This document shows, piece by piece, positions 53,852 to 62,404 of a stretch of DNA of 64,000 bases. Every line of letters begins with the position of its first letter. Within the stretch, counting starts at the first letter, position 1. The notes beneath the pieces are model-generated. The model was not told the DNA's origin, did no database searches, and saw nothing but the letters and a program-made list of their open reading frames with translations. The translations under genes were made by a program, and so were the position numbers. Location of the stretch: assembly GCA_964484205.1 (NCBI GenBank), contig CAZAEZ010000002.1:230093-294092 (forward strand), written 5' to 3'. This DNA is from M3007 sp964484205. Lineage in GTDB: Bacteria; Bacteroidota; Bacteroidia; Chitinophagales; Saprospiraceae.

Positions 53852-54904
53852 ATGAATCATAAATACTTCAGCCTGTTGTCTTTTTGCCTGCTCGTACTGA
53901 GTGGGACGGCTTTTGCCGGCAACCCGGACCGCCAGGGCGAAGCAGGTGCCGCCCAGCTGCTTATCAATCCATGGGCCCGCAGTGCAGGGCTCCATTCGAT
54001 GAATACCTCCATGGTAACCGGTACCGATGCTTTGTATTTGAATGTAGCCGGTTTGGCACGGATCAATAAAACACAAATTCAGTTGGGGCATACGCGCTAC
54101 CTGGATGGCGCCGATATCGGCATCAATGCGCTTGGATTTGGCCAGCGTGTCGGGAAAGGTGGCGCTTTTGGCATCAGCCTGGTCGCTTTTGATCTGGGCG
54201 ATTTTGATCTGACCACCGTAGAAACGCCGGAAGGCTCCGGCGCTACCTTCAGCCCGTCGTTTTTTAATTTGGGAATTTCATACTCGCACTTGTTCACCAA
54301 CCGGGTATCGGTTGGGGTGACGGTTAAGTTTGTCAACGAAGCCATCTCCAACGCCGGCGCCAAAGCAATGGCGCTTGATGCCGGTGTGCAGTATGTCACC
54401 GGACAGGATGACAACTTTAAATTCGGTATTTCGCTGCGGAATGTCGGCGGTAAAATGCGTTTTACCGGCGAAGGTCTTGGCACTTCGAACGATGGAAACA
54501 ACGAAACCTTCGAATACCCGATCACGTATTACCAGCGGAGTGCGGAATATGAGCTGCCATCCCAACTCAATATCGGGGCTTCATACGATTGGCTGCTTGG
54601 CCGGTCCAACAGGCTGACATTGCTGGGGACATTCACCTCCAATGCCTTCTCGCGCGATCAACTGGGTGGCGGACTGGAGTTTGCGCTTGGTCAAAACTTT
54701 GCCCTGCGCGCCGCATACAAAATGGAATTTGAAGCGCCGCAAGGCAGTACCGAAGCATCGCTGGACAATGGCCTGAGCGCCGGTCTGACGGTTTCAATTC
54801 CGCTGCGCAAAGGCTCCGACAGCCGCTTCTCGATTGACTATGGCTACCGCTATACGGAAATCTTCAATGGCATTCACAACATCGGTTTGCGCATCGATTT
54901 GTAA
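53852..54904 (+). CDS. PorV/PorQ family outer-membrane protein
   Basis: A 350-residue FadL-like barrel with a signal peptide (about 1-22). The opening is typical of PorV/PorQ family proteins (GAAQLLINPWARSAGLHSMN). Amphipathic strands run to the end (YRYTEIFNGIHNIGLRIDL). PorV carries T9SS cargo from the Sov translocon to the attachment complex. A dedicated PorV-like protein beside a T9SS cargo gene suggests cargo-specific handling (inference). It shares its strand with the receptor and cargo genes, so the three probably form an operon. Confidence 0.88.
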   Translation: MNHKYFSLLSFCLLVLSGTAFAGNPDRQGEAGAAQLLINPWARSAGLHSMNTSMVTGTDALYLNVAGLARINKTQIQLGHTRYLDGADIGINALGFGQRVGKGGAFGISLVAFDLGDFDLTTVETPEGSGATFSPSFFNLGISYSHLFTNRVSVGVTVKFVNEAISNAGAKAMALDAGVQYVTGQDDNFKFGISLRNVGGKMRFTGEGLGTSNDGNNETFEYPITYYQRSAEYELPSQLNIGASYDWLLGRSNRLTLLGTFTSNAFSRDQLGGGLEFALGQNFALRAAYKMEFEAPQGSTEASLDNGLSAGLTVSIPLRKGSDSRFSIDYGYRYTEIFNGIHNIGLRIDL

Positions 54905-54994
54905 GGCGTTGTCCCGCTCATTGATCCGGGAAAAAGCATAACTAAAATTTTTATCTTTCTTTCCAAGCCCTTATCTTTGGGCGCTCAAACACAG

Positions 54995-55037
54995 CAGAAA
55001 CGTTTCTATCCATTTGGTAGAGACGTTTCTGTTTTTT
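54995..55037 (+). terminator. Hairpin plus T-run just before greA, terminator or attenuator
   Basis: CAGAAACGTTTCT (54995-55007) and AGAGACGTTTCTG (55019-55031) form a stem followed by TTTTTTT. It lies 90 bp behind the PorV-like stop and only 21-27 bp before the greA ATG. A TATCTTTG box at 54972-54979 lies upstream of the hairpin, so a greA transcript from there would have to read through it. Confidence 0.8.
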
Positions 55038-55057
55038 TCTATACTCATATTACTATT

Positions 55058-55537
55058 ATGGCTAACTATACGTACTTGACGAAGGGCGGATATGAGAAGC
55101 TCAAAGCCGAACTCGACGAGTTGAAAACAACCGGCCGGCAAGAGGCCGCTCGTGCGATCGCCGAAGCACGCTCGCAAGGCGATCTTTCCGAAAATGCCGA
55201 ATACGACGCTGCGAAAGATGCGCAGGGGATGTTGGAAATGAAAATCAGTGAACTGGAAACAGTGTTGTCCAATGCCCGGGTATTGGACGAAAGCCAGCTG
55301 GACGATTCCAAAGTCGCCATTCTTTCCAACGTGACGATCAAAAATATCAAAACCGGTAAGGAGATCACCTATAAGCTGGTTTCCGAAACGGAGGCCGATA
55401 CCAAGGAGCGTAAAATTTCAGTTTCGTCGCCCATCGGCGCCGGCCTACTCGGTAAAGTCAAAGGGGACAAGGTCAAAATTGAAACCCCCGGCGGTATGCT
55501 GGAGTTTCAAGTAGTGAATATCACCATCGGCAATTAA
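55058..55537 (+). CDS. greA: Transcription elongation factor GreA
   Basis: A 159-residue factor that rescues backtracked RNA polymerase by stimulating transcript cleavage. An N-terminal coiled coil carries the acidic tip (GDLSENAEYDAAKD, about residues 40-53). The C-terminal FKBP-like domain has SPIGAGLLGKVKGDKVKIETP. The ATG at 55058 gives the conserved N-terminus MANYTYLTKGGYEKLK; the longer frame would cross a terminator hairpin. It is followed after 100 bp by a HIT gene, with an inverted repeat between. Confidence 0.96.
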   Translation: MANYTYLTKGGYEKLKAELDELKTTGRQEAARAIAEARSQGDLSENAEYDAAKDAQGMLEMKISELETVLSNARVLDESQLDDSKVAILSNVTIKNIKTGKEITYKLVSETEADTKERKISVSSPIGAGLLGKVKGDKVKIETPGGMLEFQVVNITIGN

Positions 55538-55550
55538 CGGTTTCTGGTTT

Positions 55551-55616
55551 GAGGGTTTCCGGTTAAAGGGTTTTCAATATGGTGCGAACCGCAAACTTTT
55601 AAACCGGAAACCCTCC
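55551..55616. repeat. Inverted repeat between greA and the HIT gene
   Basis: GAGGGTTTCCGGTT (55551-55564) pairs with AACCGGAAACCCTC (55602-55615). The loop is about 37 bp and the arms are extended with one bulge. It may be a palindromic element or a weak terminator. Confidence 0.65.
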
Positions 55617-55637
55617 AACGTTAAAATCAACTGCATC

Positions 55638-56027
55638 ATGCCAAGTATTTTCACCCGCATTGTAAACGGCGAAATCCCTTGCCACAAAGTGGCTGAAACA
55701 GATGCATACCTGGCATTTCTGGATATCCGGCCACAAGCCAAAGGGCATACGCTCTGCATCCCCAAACAGGAAACGGACTACATCTTCGACCTGGAAGATG
55801 ACCAACTCGCCGGATTGATGGTTTTTGCCAAAAAAGTCGCTAAGGCTGTTAAAGCAGCGGTGCCCTGCAAACGCATCGGGATAGCCGTGGTAGGCCTTGA
55901 AGTGCCCCATGCGCATGTGCATCTGATCCCCTTGAACGCAGTTTCCGATCTTTCCTTTAAGGAACCACTGGATGTCCCGGCCGCCGAACTGGCCGAACTG
56001 GCGGCACGGATTGCCAAACATTTATAG
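55638..56027 (+). CDS. HIT family nucleotide hydrolase/transferase
   Basis: A 129-residue protein of the histidine triad superfamily, of HinT-like size. The triad H91-A-H93-V-H95 (VPHAHVHLIP) is intact. Such proteins hydrolyse AMP-lysine, AMP-NH2 or related nucleotide conjugates. The start MPSIFTRIVNGEIPCHKVAE is canonical. It follows greA on the same strand, a pairing common in Bacteroidota. Confidence 0.95.
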   Translation: MPSIFTRIVNGEIPCHKVAETDAYLAFLDIRPQAKGHTLCIPKQETDYIFDLEDDQLAGLMVFAKKVAKAVKAAVPCKRIGIAVVGLEVPHAHVHLIPLNAVSDLSFKEPLDVPAAELAELAARIAKHL

Positions 56028-56064
56028 AACTGCCGTCGGCAGAAATTCCGGAACAAACAGCTTC

Positions 56065-58338
56065 CTAGTTTTTCGGAAAATATCGCGCGACCAGCTCCGG
56101 ATAGGCCGGGTGGTTGCGGATGATGGTCATGTGGACATCCAGTTCCAGGTAGGTTTTATCGTTAAAGCCCATTTCAAAGGCTTTTTCCAGCGAAGCCATC
56201 GCACTGTCCAGGTCGTTTTGTTCCGCCTGCATACGCGCAATCAGGTAGTACGTCCGGGGATCATCCGGCTGCCGTTTTTGGTATTTGGCCAGTTCGCTTT
56301 CCACTTTGGCGTAGCTTTTTTGTTCGAGATAAAACTCGGCAATATTGAACTGGGCCTCATGGTATTGCGGGTCGACTTCCAGTGCCTTATGGAGCGCGGC
56401 CAGGCAGGCGTCGGGATCGCCCAAATCCAGGTAAGCGACCGCCAGGTTCTGAAAGATGGCGGCATCTTTAGGTACGAGTTCACTGTATTTTTTCCATACC
56501 CGCACGGCCTCGGCGCTGTTTTTTTCTTCGTTGAAATAAAGCAGGCCAAGGTTGAAGTATGCATCCGACATGCCTGGATCCAGTTCCAGGGTTTTCTGGT
56601 AGTGTTTTATCGCGTCTTTTATCCGCCCTGGTTTCAGCGAGCTGTAGGCAATGCCGAGGTTGAATTGGACCAAGGGGTTTGTCGGGTTCAGTTGGGCGGC
56701 CCGCTCGCCACAGGTAACAGCCAGGTCATATTCTTCATCGTCGATGTATACCGCACTCAAATTCGTCCAGGGCAATGCCCATTGCGGCGAATGTTCAATC
56801 GCTTTTTCAAAGTAACGAATTGCGTTTGGGTAGTTTTCGAGGCGCCGCTCGAGCAAACCGAGTTCGTTAAACGCATAGGCGGCATTGGGATCCCATTGCA
56901 AAGCGTCGTTTTGCCTGTCAATGGCTATGGCAAACCGACTGGTATCGCCGGTTTGTTCGCCTGCCAGGCGCAGGTTGAGCCCCCGGAAATAGAGCTCCCG
57001 GGCCTTCAGCACCTTGTACAGGGAGTATTCCGTGCCGAGCATTTCCGCTGCTTTTTCCAGGTAAATCGGGAAGCGTTCGTAGCGGGTGTCGTGCTCCCAG
57101 CGTTTGCGCAATTCTTCAGGGTCGGATGCCAGATAATCGTTGATTGCTTGCTGGGCTTCATCCTGGAATGCGGCGGCCAGGTTGCGCCGCATCAGGCCCT
57201 GAAAAGGTTGCATGACCGGCCGGTCTTTGAGTTGCATAAACAACGTATAGGCCGAGTGATCTTGCGGTTCGAGCAGATTGCCGGCCTTGATCGCTTTTTT
57301 AAATTGCCGGTATTGGAATAACGCACTCGAATCACGGCCGGCAAGCAGGGCGTCGTCCATGCTTCGGGAATCAATCATCGCCAGGCTAGGTTCCTCGCCG
57401 GTGGCCAGCGCATTTTTCAACGTTGCCAGTGAAACACTGTCAACCCAGGCAATCGGTGCGCTTTTTGGGCCATCCACCAGGGGCATCTGATTGTGTGGCG
57501 CCACAGCCGGGGGCACTTCGTCTTCGAGATAGCGTTCGATTTCCCGCAGCGTCACCATGCCGTCGTTATTCTGATCGGCCAGCCCGGTAAGGCCGTGCAG
57601 TAAATGAAAGGAAAAAACGCCGCGGCCGCCGCCCCATTCTACCCCTTCGAGGGAGAATTCATTGGGTTGGCACGAAAGGATTTTAGTAATCCCTGCCGAT
57701 ATTTTGGCCAGGTTGGCCGCCGTAAGCGCCGCGCCGCCGATGCTTGTACCGGCCAGTTTGCCGGCCCGGCAGGCATCGGTGAAGATGAGCACCGTGGCCT
57801 GGTTTTGAACCGACAAGGTGGAAACAATCTCCTGAAGAAAAGCCAACGGAAACGTGCCGCCGCCCATGTAAACGCTTGCCGGAGCATCCTGACAAAGCAA
57901 AAAACCCGGTTGGGTGAGCATTTTCCCTTCGACATCGCCATGACCGCTGAAATAAAGGATCGCCCGATCGCCTGGTTTACAGCGCTCCAAAAGGCCATAC
58001 ATGGCGGCGATTACCTGCCCGGCAGTAGCATCAGCATTGACCAGAAACGTAATATTGCTTTCCGGCACAGCGCCGCCTGCCGGGCTGCGTAAATACCGGA
58101 CAAAAGCTGCGGCGTCGGAGTGCGCAAACTGGAGATCGGTAATGTTGGGGTTTTGATAATCTGAAATGCCCACCACCACGGCATAGGTGACGCCCGTCGG
58201 AGCAGCTGTCGAATTATTTCCAACAGGCTGTACGCCTCTGGTTTGCGGAGCTTGTGCGCTTAAAAACAGGGAAAACGCGCCGAACATGCAGGGCACGAGT
58301 ATCAAGTACCGAAAAGATTTGAGCCAAAATGGGATCAT
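56065..58338 (-). CDS. Secreted caspase-like protein with EF-hand-like loop and TPRs, paralogue 4
   Basis: A 757-residue protein with a signal peptide (about 1-29). The caspase domain (AVVVGISDYQN) has H133 (FSGHGD) and C190 (TDACRAG). A well-formed EF-hand loop follows at D255-E266 (DQNNDGMVTLRE: D, N and D at loop positions 1, 3 and 5, Gly at 6, Glu at 12). Classic TPRs fill about 450-750 (for example YFNLGLLYFNEEKNSAEAV). Unlike the copies at 18015 and 20713, its linker lacks the palindrome-encoded Ala/Pro segment. It is divergent from a metalloprotease/TPR gene across a 158-bp shared promoter region, suggesting joint control. Confidence 0.9.
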   Translation of the reverse strand: MIPFWLKSFRYLILVPCMFGAFSLFLSAQAPQTRGVQPVGNNSTAAPTGVTYAVVVGISDYQNPNITDLQFAHSDAAAFVRYLRSPAGGAVPESNITFLVNADATAGQVIAAMYGLLERCKPGDRAILYFSGHGDVEGKMLTQPGFLLCQDAPASVYMGGGTFPLAFLQEIVSTLSVQNQATVLIFTDACRAGKLAGTSIGGAALTAANLAKISAGITKILSCQPNEFSLEGVEWGGGRGVFSFHLLHGLTGLADQNNDGMVTLREIERYLEDEVPPAVAPHNQMPLVDGPKSAPIAWVDSVSLATLKNALATGEEPSLAMIDSRSMDDALLAGRDSSALFQYRQFKKAIKAGNLLEPQDHSAYTLFMQLKDRPVMQPFQGLMRRNLAAAFQDEAQQAINDYLASDPEELRKRWEHDTRYERFPIYLEKAAEMLGTEYSLYKVLKARELYFRGLNLRLAGEQTGDTSRFAIAIDRQNDALQWDPNAAYAFNELGLLERRLENYPNAIRYFEKAIEHSPQWALPWTNLSAVYIDDEEYDLAVTCGERAAQLNPTNPLVQFNLGIAYSSLKPGRIKDAIKHYQKTLELDPGMSDAYFNLGLLYFNEEKNSAEAVRVWKKYSELVPKDAAIFQNLAVAYLDLGDPDACLAALHKALEVDPQYHEAQFNIAEFYLEQKSYAKVESELAKYQKRQPDDPRTYYLIARMQAEQNDLDSAMASLEKAFEMGFNDKTYLELDVHMTIIRNHPAYPELVARYFPKN

Positions 58339-58496
58339 CCGTTTTTTTTATTCATTTGGTAGAAAAATTAGCAGAAAAAGGCGGCAACTGATAATGAAAG
58401 ATATGAATCAGCAATCAATAGAAAAATACATACTTTCGATTAATACTTAAATTTAGGCAATGTTACCAGTAAAATCAGATCAATCAAACATACTTA

Positions 58497-60152
58497 ATGA
58501 AAAAGCTTCTCCTTTGCTTAACTATCCTGGGCTCGTTGCACCCCCGGGATATAGGGGCGCAAGCAGGGTTCAGTACCCTGCCCCTGGCAAAAAAAGAGAC
58601 AAGTGCAATCCTCACGGGGCAGCGCATCCAGTCCGGCCCCAAATATGAACGCACACTGCGCATTTACAATGCCCTGGTGGAAGCCCGCGGCGACCGGCGT
58701 TACCCTCTGCCCACGCTGGTCATGCAAGATGTCGAACACCAGGTTGCCTGCATCGACTACAGTGCCCTGGAAATAATCCTGGAAGAAAAAGCCTACGATG
58801 TGTGCGATGCGTTCGGCCCTGAAGGCGATGCCGCCCTGGCCACCCTGCTCGGCCATGAGCTCAGCCATTACTACGAAAAACACGCCTGGCGCCGGAATTT
58901 CGTGGCCAACTACTCCGATCTCAACATCGGTATTCGCCTGGACAGCCTGCATGACGACGTGACCAATGAAACCCAGGCCGACTACTTCGGGGGGTTCCTG
59001 ACCTATTCGGCCGGTTTTGGCCTGTTTGACAAAGGCGCCGCTTTGATCGACAGTTTGTACGCCGCCTATGGCATTCCGGAGCAAATCAGCGGTTACCCCA
59101 GCCTTTCCGACCGGAAAACACTCTGCCTGCGTACCACGAAGAAACTGGAACGCCTGGTCGAGGTTTTTGACATGGCCAACCTGCTCACAGCCGCAGGCAA
59201 GTACGGCGAAGCCTGCCAGTATTACAAATACATCCTGCAGGAATACCAAAGCCGCGAAATCTACAACAACGTCGGCGTTACCGCCATGCTGCATGCGCTG
59301 ACGTTTTTTGACCACCGGCAGAAAAAATTCCACCTGCCCATCGAACTGGACCTGGAAACCGCAGGCTCGCGTGGCGCCGGCGACACGTCAACTGTACACC
59401 GCATACTCCTGCAGGAAGCGATCCGCCATTTTGATGCCGCCATCAGCATGGACCCCGACTACGCCCCGGCCTACCTCAACAAGGCCTGTGCTTACCTGCT
59501 CCTGGGTGATGCGCAACGCGCTGAATTTTATGCGGATGTAGAGGCCCGGCATGCTGCCTTGCGCCGTGACCAACCTAAGGTGGAAACAGACGTGGGTATT
59601 CTGCTGGGAATTCTGGCCGCCCACCGCGGCGATCAGGCCGCGGCGCAAGCGTACTTTGAGGCTGCAGCCGCCCGGGAAAATGTGCTGGCACGGGTAAATC
59701 TGAACATTCTGCTCGATACACCCGAAGGCATGGCAAACTTTGTTTCATCCAGGGGAGCCGTGCTCCCGGAGCGCATCGGCAACCAAACCATGGCGGAAAT
59801 TGTTCAGGCGCCAACATTCGATGACAGCCGGTCTGTTTGCATCCAGAAAGACCTGGATTTCCTTCAAAACGCCGAACATGAGTCGGAAAACGGGCGCTTG
59901 TTTATTAGTTACCGGGACGATAAATTTACCTACTCCCTGTTTCTGCTTACCCCGCCCGGCTATACCGGAAACACATCCCGGGGCATCTACCGGGGGGCAA
60001 GTTATTCCGGCATTGAAGCGGCTTACGGGCCGCCCCTTTCCCGAATCCAGACCCCGCAAGGACAGCTCCTGGTTTATGACGACATTATTTTCGTATTGGG
60101 CCGGGAAGATACCCTGGAACGCTGGGTGTTGTATTTGCTGGATCAGGGCTGA
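58497..60152 (+). CDS. Exported M48-like zinc metalloprotease with TPR region
   Basis: A 551-residue protein with a signal peptide (about 1-21). The metalloprotease core has H120-E-L-S-H124 (LLGHELSHYYEKHAW) and a probable third ligand, E158, in NETQADYFGGF, matching the M48-type ExxAD helix. TPR-like helices follow (about 215-410, EAIRHFDAAISMDPDYAPAY), then a C-terminal beta-rich region. No membrane segments as in HtpX are visible, so it is a soluble periplasmic or secreted form. It is divergent from a caspase-like/TPR gene. Substrates are unknown. Confidence 0.85.
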   Translation: MKKLLLCLTILGSLHPRDIGAQAGFSTLPLAKKETSAILTGQRIQSGPKYERTLRIYNALVEARGDRRYPLPTLVMQDVEHQVACIDYSALEIILEEKAYDVCDAFGPEGDAALATLLGHELSHYYEKHAWRRNFVANYSDLNIGIRLDSLHDDVTNETQADYFGGFLTYSAGFGLFDKGAALIDSLYAAYGIPEQISGYPSLSDRKTLCLRTTKKLERLVEVFDMANLLTAAGKYGEACQYYKYILQEYQSREIYNNVGVTAMLHALTFFDHRQKKFHLPIELDLETAGSRGAGDTSTVHRILLQEAIRHFDAAISMDPDYAPAYLNKACAYLLLGDAQRAEFYADVEARHAALRRDQPKVETDVGILLGILAAHRGDQAAAQAYFEAAAARENVLARVNLNILLDTPEGMANFVSSRGAVLPERIGNQTMAEIVQAPTFDDSRSVCIQKDLDFLQNAEHESENGRLFISYRDDKFTYSLFLLTPPGYTGNTSRGIYRGASYSGIEAAYGPPLSRIQTPQGQLLVYDDIIFVLGREDTLERWVLYLLDQG

Positions 60153-60198
60153 CCAGGCAGGCAGGTACTGCTCAACAGCCTCTAAAGAATAAATAAAT

Positions 60199-60813
60199 CT
60201 ACCGCATCACCACCCGGAATGCAATATCACGCCCATATCCTTGCATAATGGCAAGGTTTATCCAGGACAAAGCAAATTGTTCCAGTAAAACAACTTTATC
60301 CCCTTTGCCGAAGTCCCAACAAGCCCCAAAACCTGCATCAAGGGCAAGTTGTTGGGCAGTTTGTTTGGCTGTTTCGCTATCACCGGCCATGAACATATCC
60401 AATTTTTCTCCGTGATAAATAGGGTTCAACATATTCTCAAAACCAGTGCTGTTGAAACATTTGACCACATTTCCCGTCGTTTTTGCTGTCAAAGCATGAT
60501 AAACCGTGTCGTAAGGCATAGGCTTTTGGCGGATGGCGTTGGTGGCATCTATCAAGGTTTTGCCAGACATATCGCCCAGTTGATCGATGATGTCAAAAAC
60601 GGCAGTCGGCGGCATGGCAATCAATACGACCGTGCATTGTTGAACGGCAGATTGGATCGATGTGAATCGGTCTTCCCCGATTATGGTAGCAAGCTGGATG
60701 TTTTTTTCGCTCAACGGAAATTTTGCGCCAATCAAAACAGTATGTCCTGCCTTGATCCATTGTTGGGCCAAGGCGCCACCTACATTTCCAGAGCCGATAA
60801 TGGCAATTTTCAT
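60199..60813 (-). CDS. NADPH-dependent F420 reductase-like oxidoreductase
   Basis: A 204-residue protein with the N-terminal dinucleotide-binding motif MKIAIIGSGNVGGALAQQW, in the NADP oxidoreductase/F420-reductase-like family (COG2085). The middle has DATNAIRQKPMPYD and VVKCFNSTGFENM, as in such proteins. Bacteroidota generally do not make F420, so the real electron partner is unknown. It lies 68 bp downstream of a DJ-1/PfpI gene on the same strand and probably shares its HxlR-controlled promoter. Confidence 0.88.
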   Translation of the reverse strand: MKIAIIGSGNVGGALAQQWIKAGHTVLIGAKFPLSEKNIQLATIIGEDRFTSIQSAVQQCTVVLIAMPPTAVFDIIDQLGDMSGKTLIDATNAIRQKPMPYDTVYHALTAKTTGNVVKCFNSTGFENMLNPIYHGEKLDMFMAGDSETAKQTAQQLALDAGFGACWDFGKGDKVVLLEQFALSWINLAIMQGYGRDIAFRVVMR

Positions 60814-60880
60814 ATTAATTCAATTGATTGTTAAAATATAAAACCACTTTGTGGGGTGTTTTTCCCGAACACGCTCTTAA

Positions 60881-61801
60881 TCAATTGCCCAACATTTTGA
60901 CCAACAATTCGGCAGCTGCAGCACCCGAATTTTGCTGCTGCCCTGTTATCAAATTACCGTCGGCAATGGCATAGGCCGTAAAAGGCGGCGCCACTTTAAA
61001 AGTTGTTCCGGGTATTTTTTTGGCCGCAGTTTCAATGCGATACGGCTGGATTTTTTGCCCGACCGCCTGGTCTGCAAATTCTTCCTCTGCATCAGCAAAG
61101 CCTGTCCAGGTTTTGCCTTTTACGATGCGTTCGCCGTTGGTTTTTTGGGCTTCCAACAGCAATGTTGTAGCGTGGCAAACGGCTGCGCTCGGCTTGCCAC
61201 TTTCGTAAAAATTGGTGAATAGTTTTTCCAAATCCTTGTTGCCCCGGTACGTGTACATGGGGCCTTGACCGCCCACTAAAAAGATGGCATCGTAGTTTTC
61301 GGGGTCTACGTCGACAAGTTTTTTGGTGTTTTCAAGCATTTCATTGAACCATTTCTGCTGCATATAGCCCAACGAAATCACATCGCCAGCCGAGTATCCG
61401 CTCGCATCGGTCGGGTTAGAATAGGTGTCCATCATCAATTTACCGCCCTCTGTACTGACCAATTCTACTGCGTAGCCCGCTTCCTGAAAAACCCGCAAGG
61501 GGTGGGTCAGTTCGGCAGCCCAAAAGCCAATGGGCCAGCCTGTTTGTTTTGAAGTTGAGGGAGAACTTGCCACCATCAGAATTGTCCCCTTCATGGGCGC
61601 ACCATGGAAATGCACGTAAGACTGAATTTCTGTTACCGTACGCATATTTGGCAATTGATTATTATCGGTAGGCTTTGACTGTTTTTGTGCCCACAATCCG
61701 CCCACCGTTAGGATTGTCAGCATCATGGATAAAATCAACTTTTTCGGCTCATGCTCCCTTCGGGCTGATAGTGCGCGGGTGGCTCGCAGGCACCCGCGCA
61801 C
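60881..61801 (-). CDS. DJ-1/PfpI family protein, exported
   Basis: A class-I glutamine-amidotransferase-like protein of the DJ-1/PfpI/Hsp31 kind, about 280-306 residues. The nucleophile elbow is PSAAVCHATTLLL (Cys), with FLVGGQGPMYTY before it. A signal-like segment (KKLILSMMLTILTVGGLWAQ) implies export. The start is uncertain: GTG at 61801 lies inside a palindromic element, TTG at 61738 and ATG at 61726 lie within the signal segment. The element seems to have replaced the native start. Members act as glyoxalases, deglycases or chaperones; which applies here is unknown. Confidence 0.85.
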   Translation of the reverse strand: MRGCLRATRALSARREHEPKKLILSMMLTILTVGGLWAQKQSKPTDNNQLPNMRTVTEIQSYVHFHGAPMKGTILMVASSPSTSKQTGWPIGFWAAELTHPLRVFQEAGYAVELVSTEGGKLMMDTYSNPTDASGYSAGDVISLGYMQQKWFNEMLENTKKLVDVDPENYDAIFLVGGQGPMYTYRGNKDLEKLFTNFYESGKPSAAVCHATTLLLEAQKTNGERIVKGKTWTGFADAEEEFADQAVGQKIQPYRIETAAKKIPGTTFKVAPPFTAYAIADGNLITGQQQNSGAAAAELLVKMLGN

Positions 61802-61836
61802 TTGGCCCCCCGCTCAGCCAAACGGGAATATGAGCC
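61746..61836. repeat. Palindromic element at the 5' end of the DJ-1 gene
   Basis: GGCTCAT (61746) through GTGCGCGGGTG pairs imperfectly with CACCCGCGCAC through ATGAGCC (61836), about 40-bp arms around a 9-base loop. It covers the expected start codon and ribosome-binding region of the DJ-1 gene. Confidence 0.7.
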
Positions 61837-61913
61837 ACTTTTTCATTGTGGTAAATATGTTTGTTAAAATGATGCTGCAAAATTGAAGAATATACCCACC
61901 TTTGAAAAGAGTA

Positions 61914-61946
61914 TAACCAAAAAGTGCGATACATACTTTTTGGTTA
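61914..61946. promoter_or_regulatory. Perfect 12-bp inverted repeat, probable HxlR operator
   Basis: TAACCAAAAAGT (61914-61925) and ACTTTTTGGTTA (61935-61946) flank a 9-bp spacer, 26 bp before the hxlR-type gene start and upstream of the divergent DJ-1 gene. Size and symmetry suit a dimeric winged-helix regulator. Confidence 0.75.
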
Positions 61947-61972
61947 GTATTTGAAAATCAATAATTTAAACC

Positions 61973-62314
61973 ATGCCTGATTTTATTTTCAAAGGAAAAG
62001 TCTATTACAATCCTGTCCAACTGGTCATGGAACAGATTGGTGGCGTTTGGAAAATGCCGATACTTTGGCGATTGAAAGACCAGACTATGCGTTACGGAGA
62101 ACTGCGAAATGATATTCCCCACATATCGGATAAAATGTTGACGACGCAGTTAAGAGAACTTGAAGCAGACGGGTACGTTCACCGGGAAGTCTATGCCGTT
62201 GTGCCACCTAAAACAGAATATTCGCTGACCGAAAAAGGCAGGGAAGCAATACCTTTGATAACTCAAATAAGGGATTACGGCAATCGCCTCATTGAAAAAG
62301 AAAATATAAATTAA
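61973..62314 (+). CDS. HxlR family transcriptional regulator
   Basis: A 113-residue winged-helix protein with the HxlR signature: PVQLVMEQIGGVWKMPILWR, then RYGELRNDIPHISDKMLTTQ (recognition helix) and the wing VVPPKTEYSLTEKG. HxlR regulators of the YodB/HypR kind often sense electrophiles or oxidants through an N-terminal Cys. This protein has no cysteine at all, so it must sense otherwise. It is divergent from the DJ-1 and F420-reductase-like genes, with a perfect operator-like palindrome between. Confidence 0.93.
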   Translation: MPDFIFKGKVYYNPVQLVMEQIGGVWKMPILWRLKDQTMRYGELRNDIPHISDKMLTTQLRELEADGYVHREVYAVVPPKTEYSLTEKGREAIPLITQIRDYGNRLIEKENIN

Positions 62315-62404
62315 AAGTATGTTGTTCTGTGACGTACGTTACCGGAAATACCCGGATTTGCCCCGATCTTTACAAACCTGCAATCACACCACTAAACGAT
62401 TTTT

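Noticed and set aside
60199..60813. Evidence for an F420 pathway
   Set aside because: Only the NADPH-binding reductase fold is seen; no F420 biosynthesis or F420-dependent enzyme gene is in the window.
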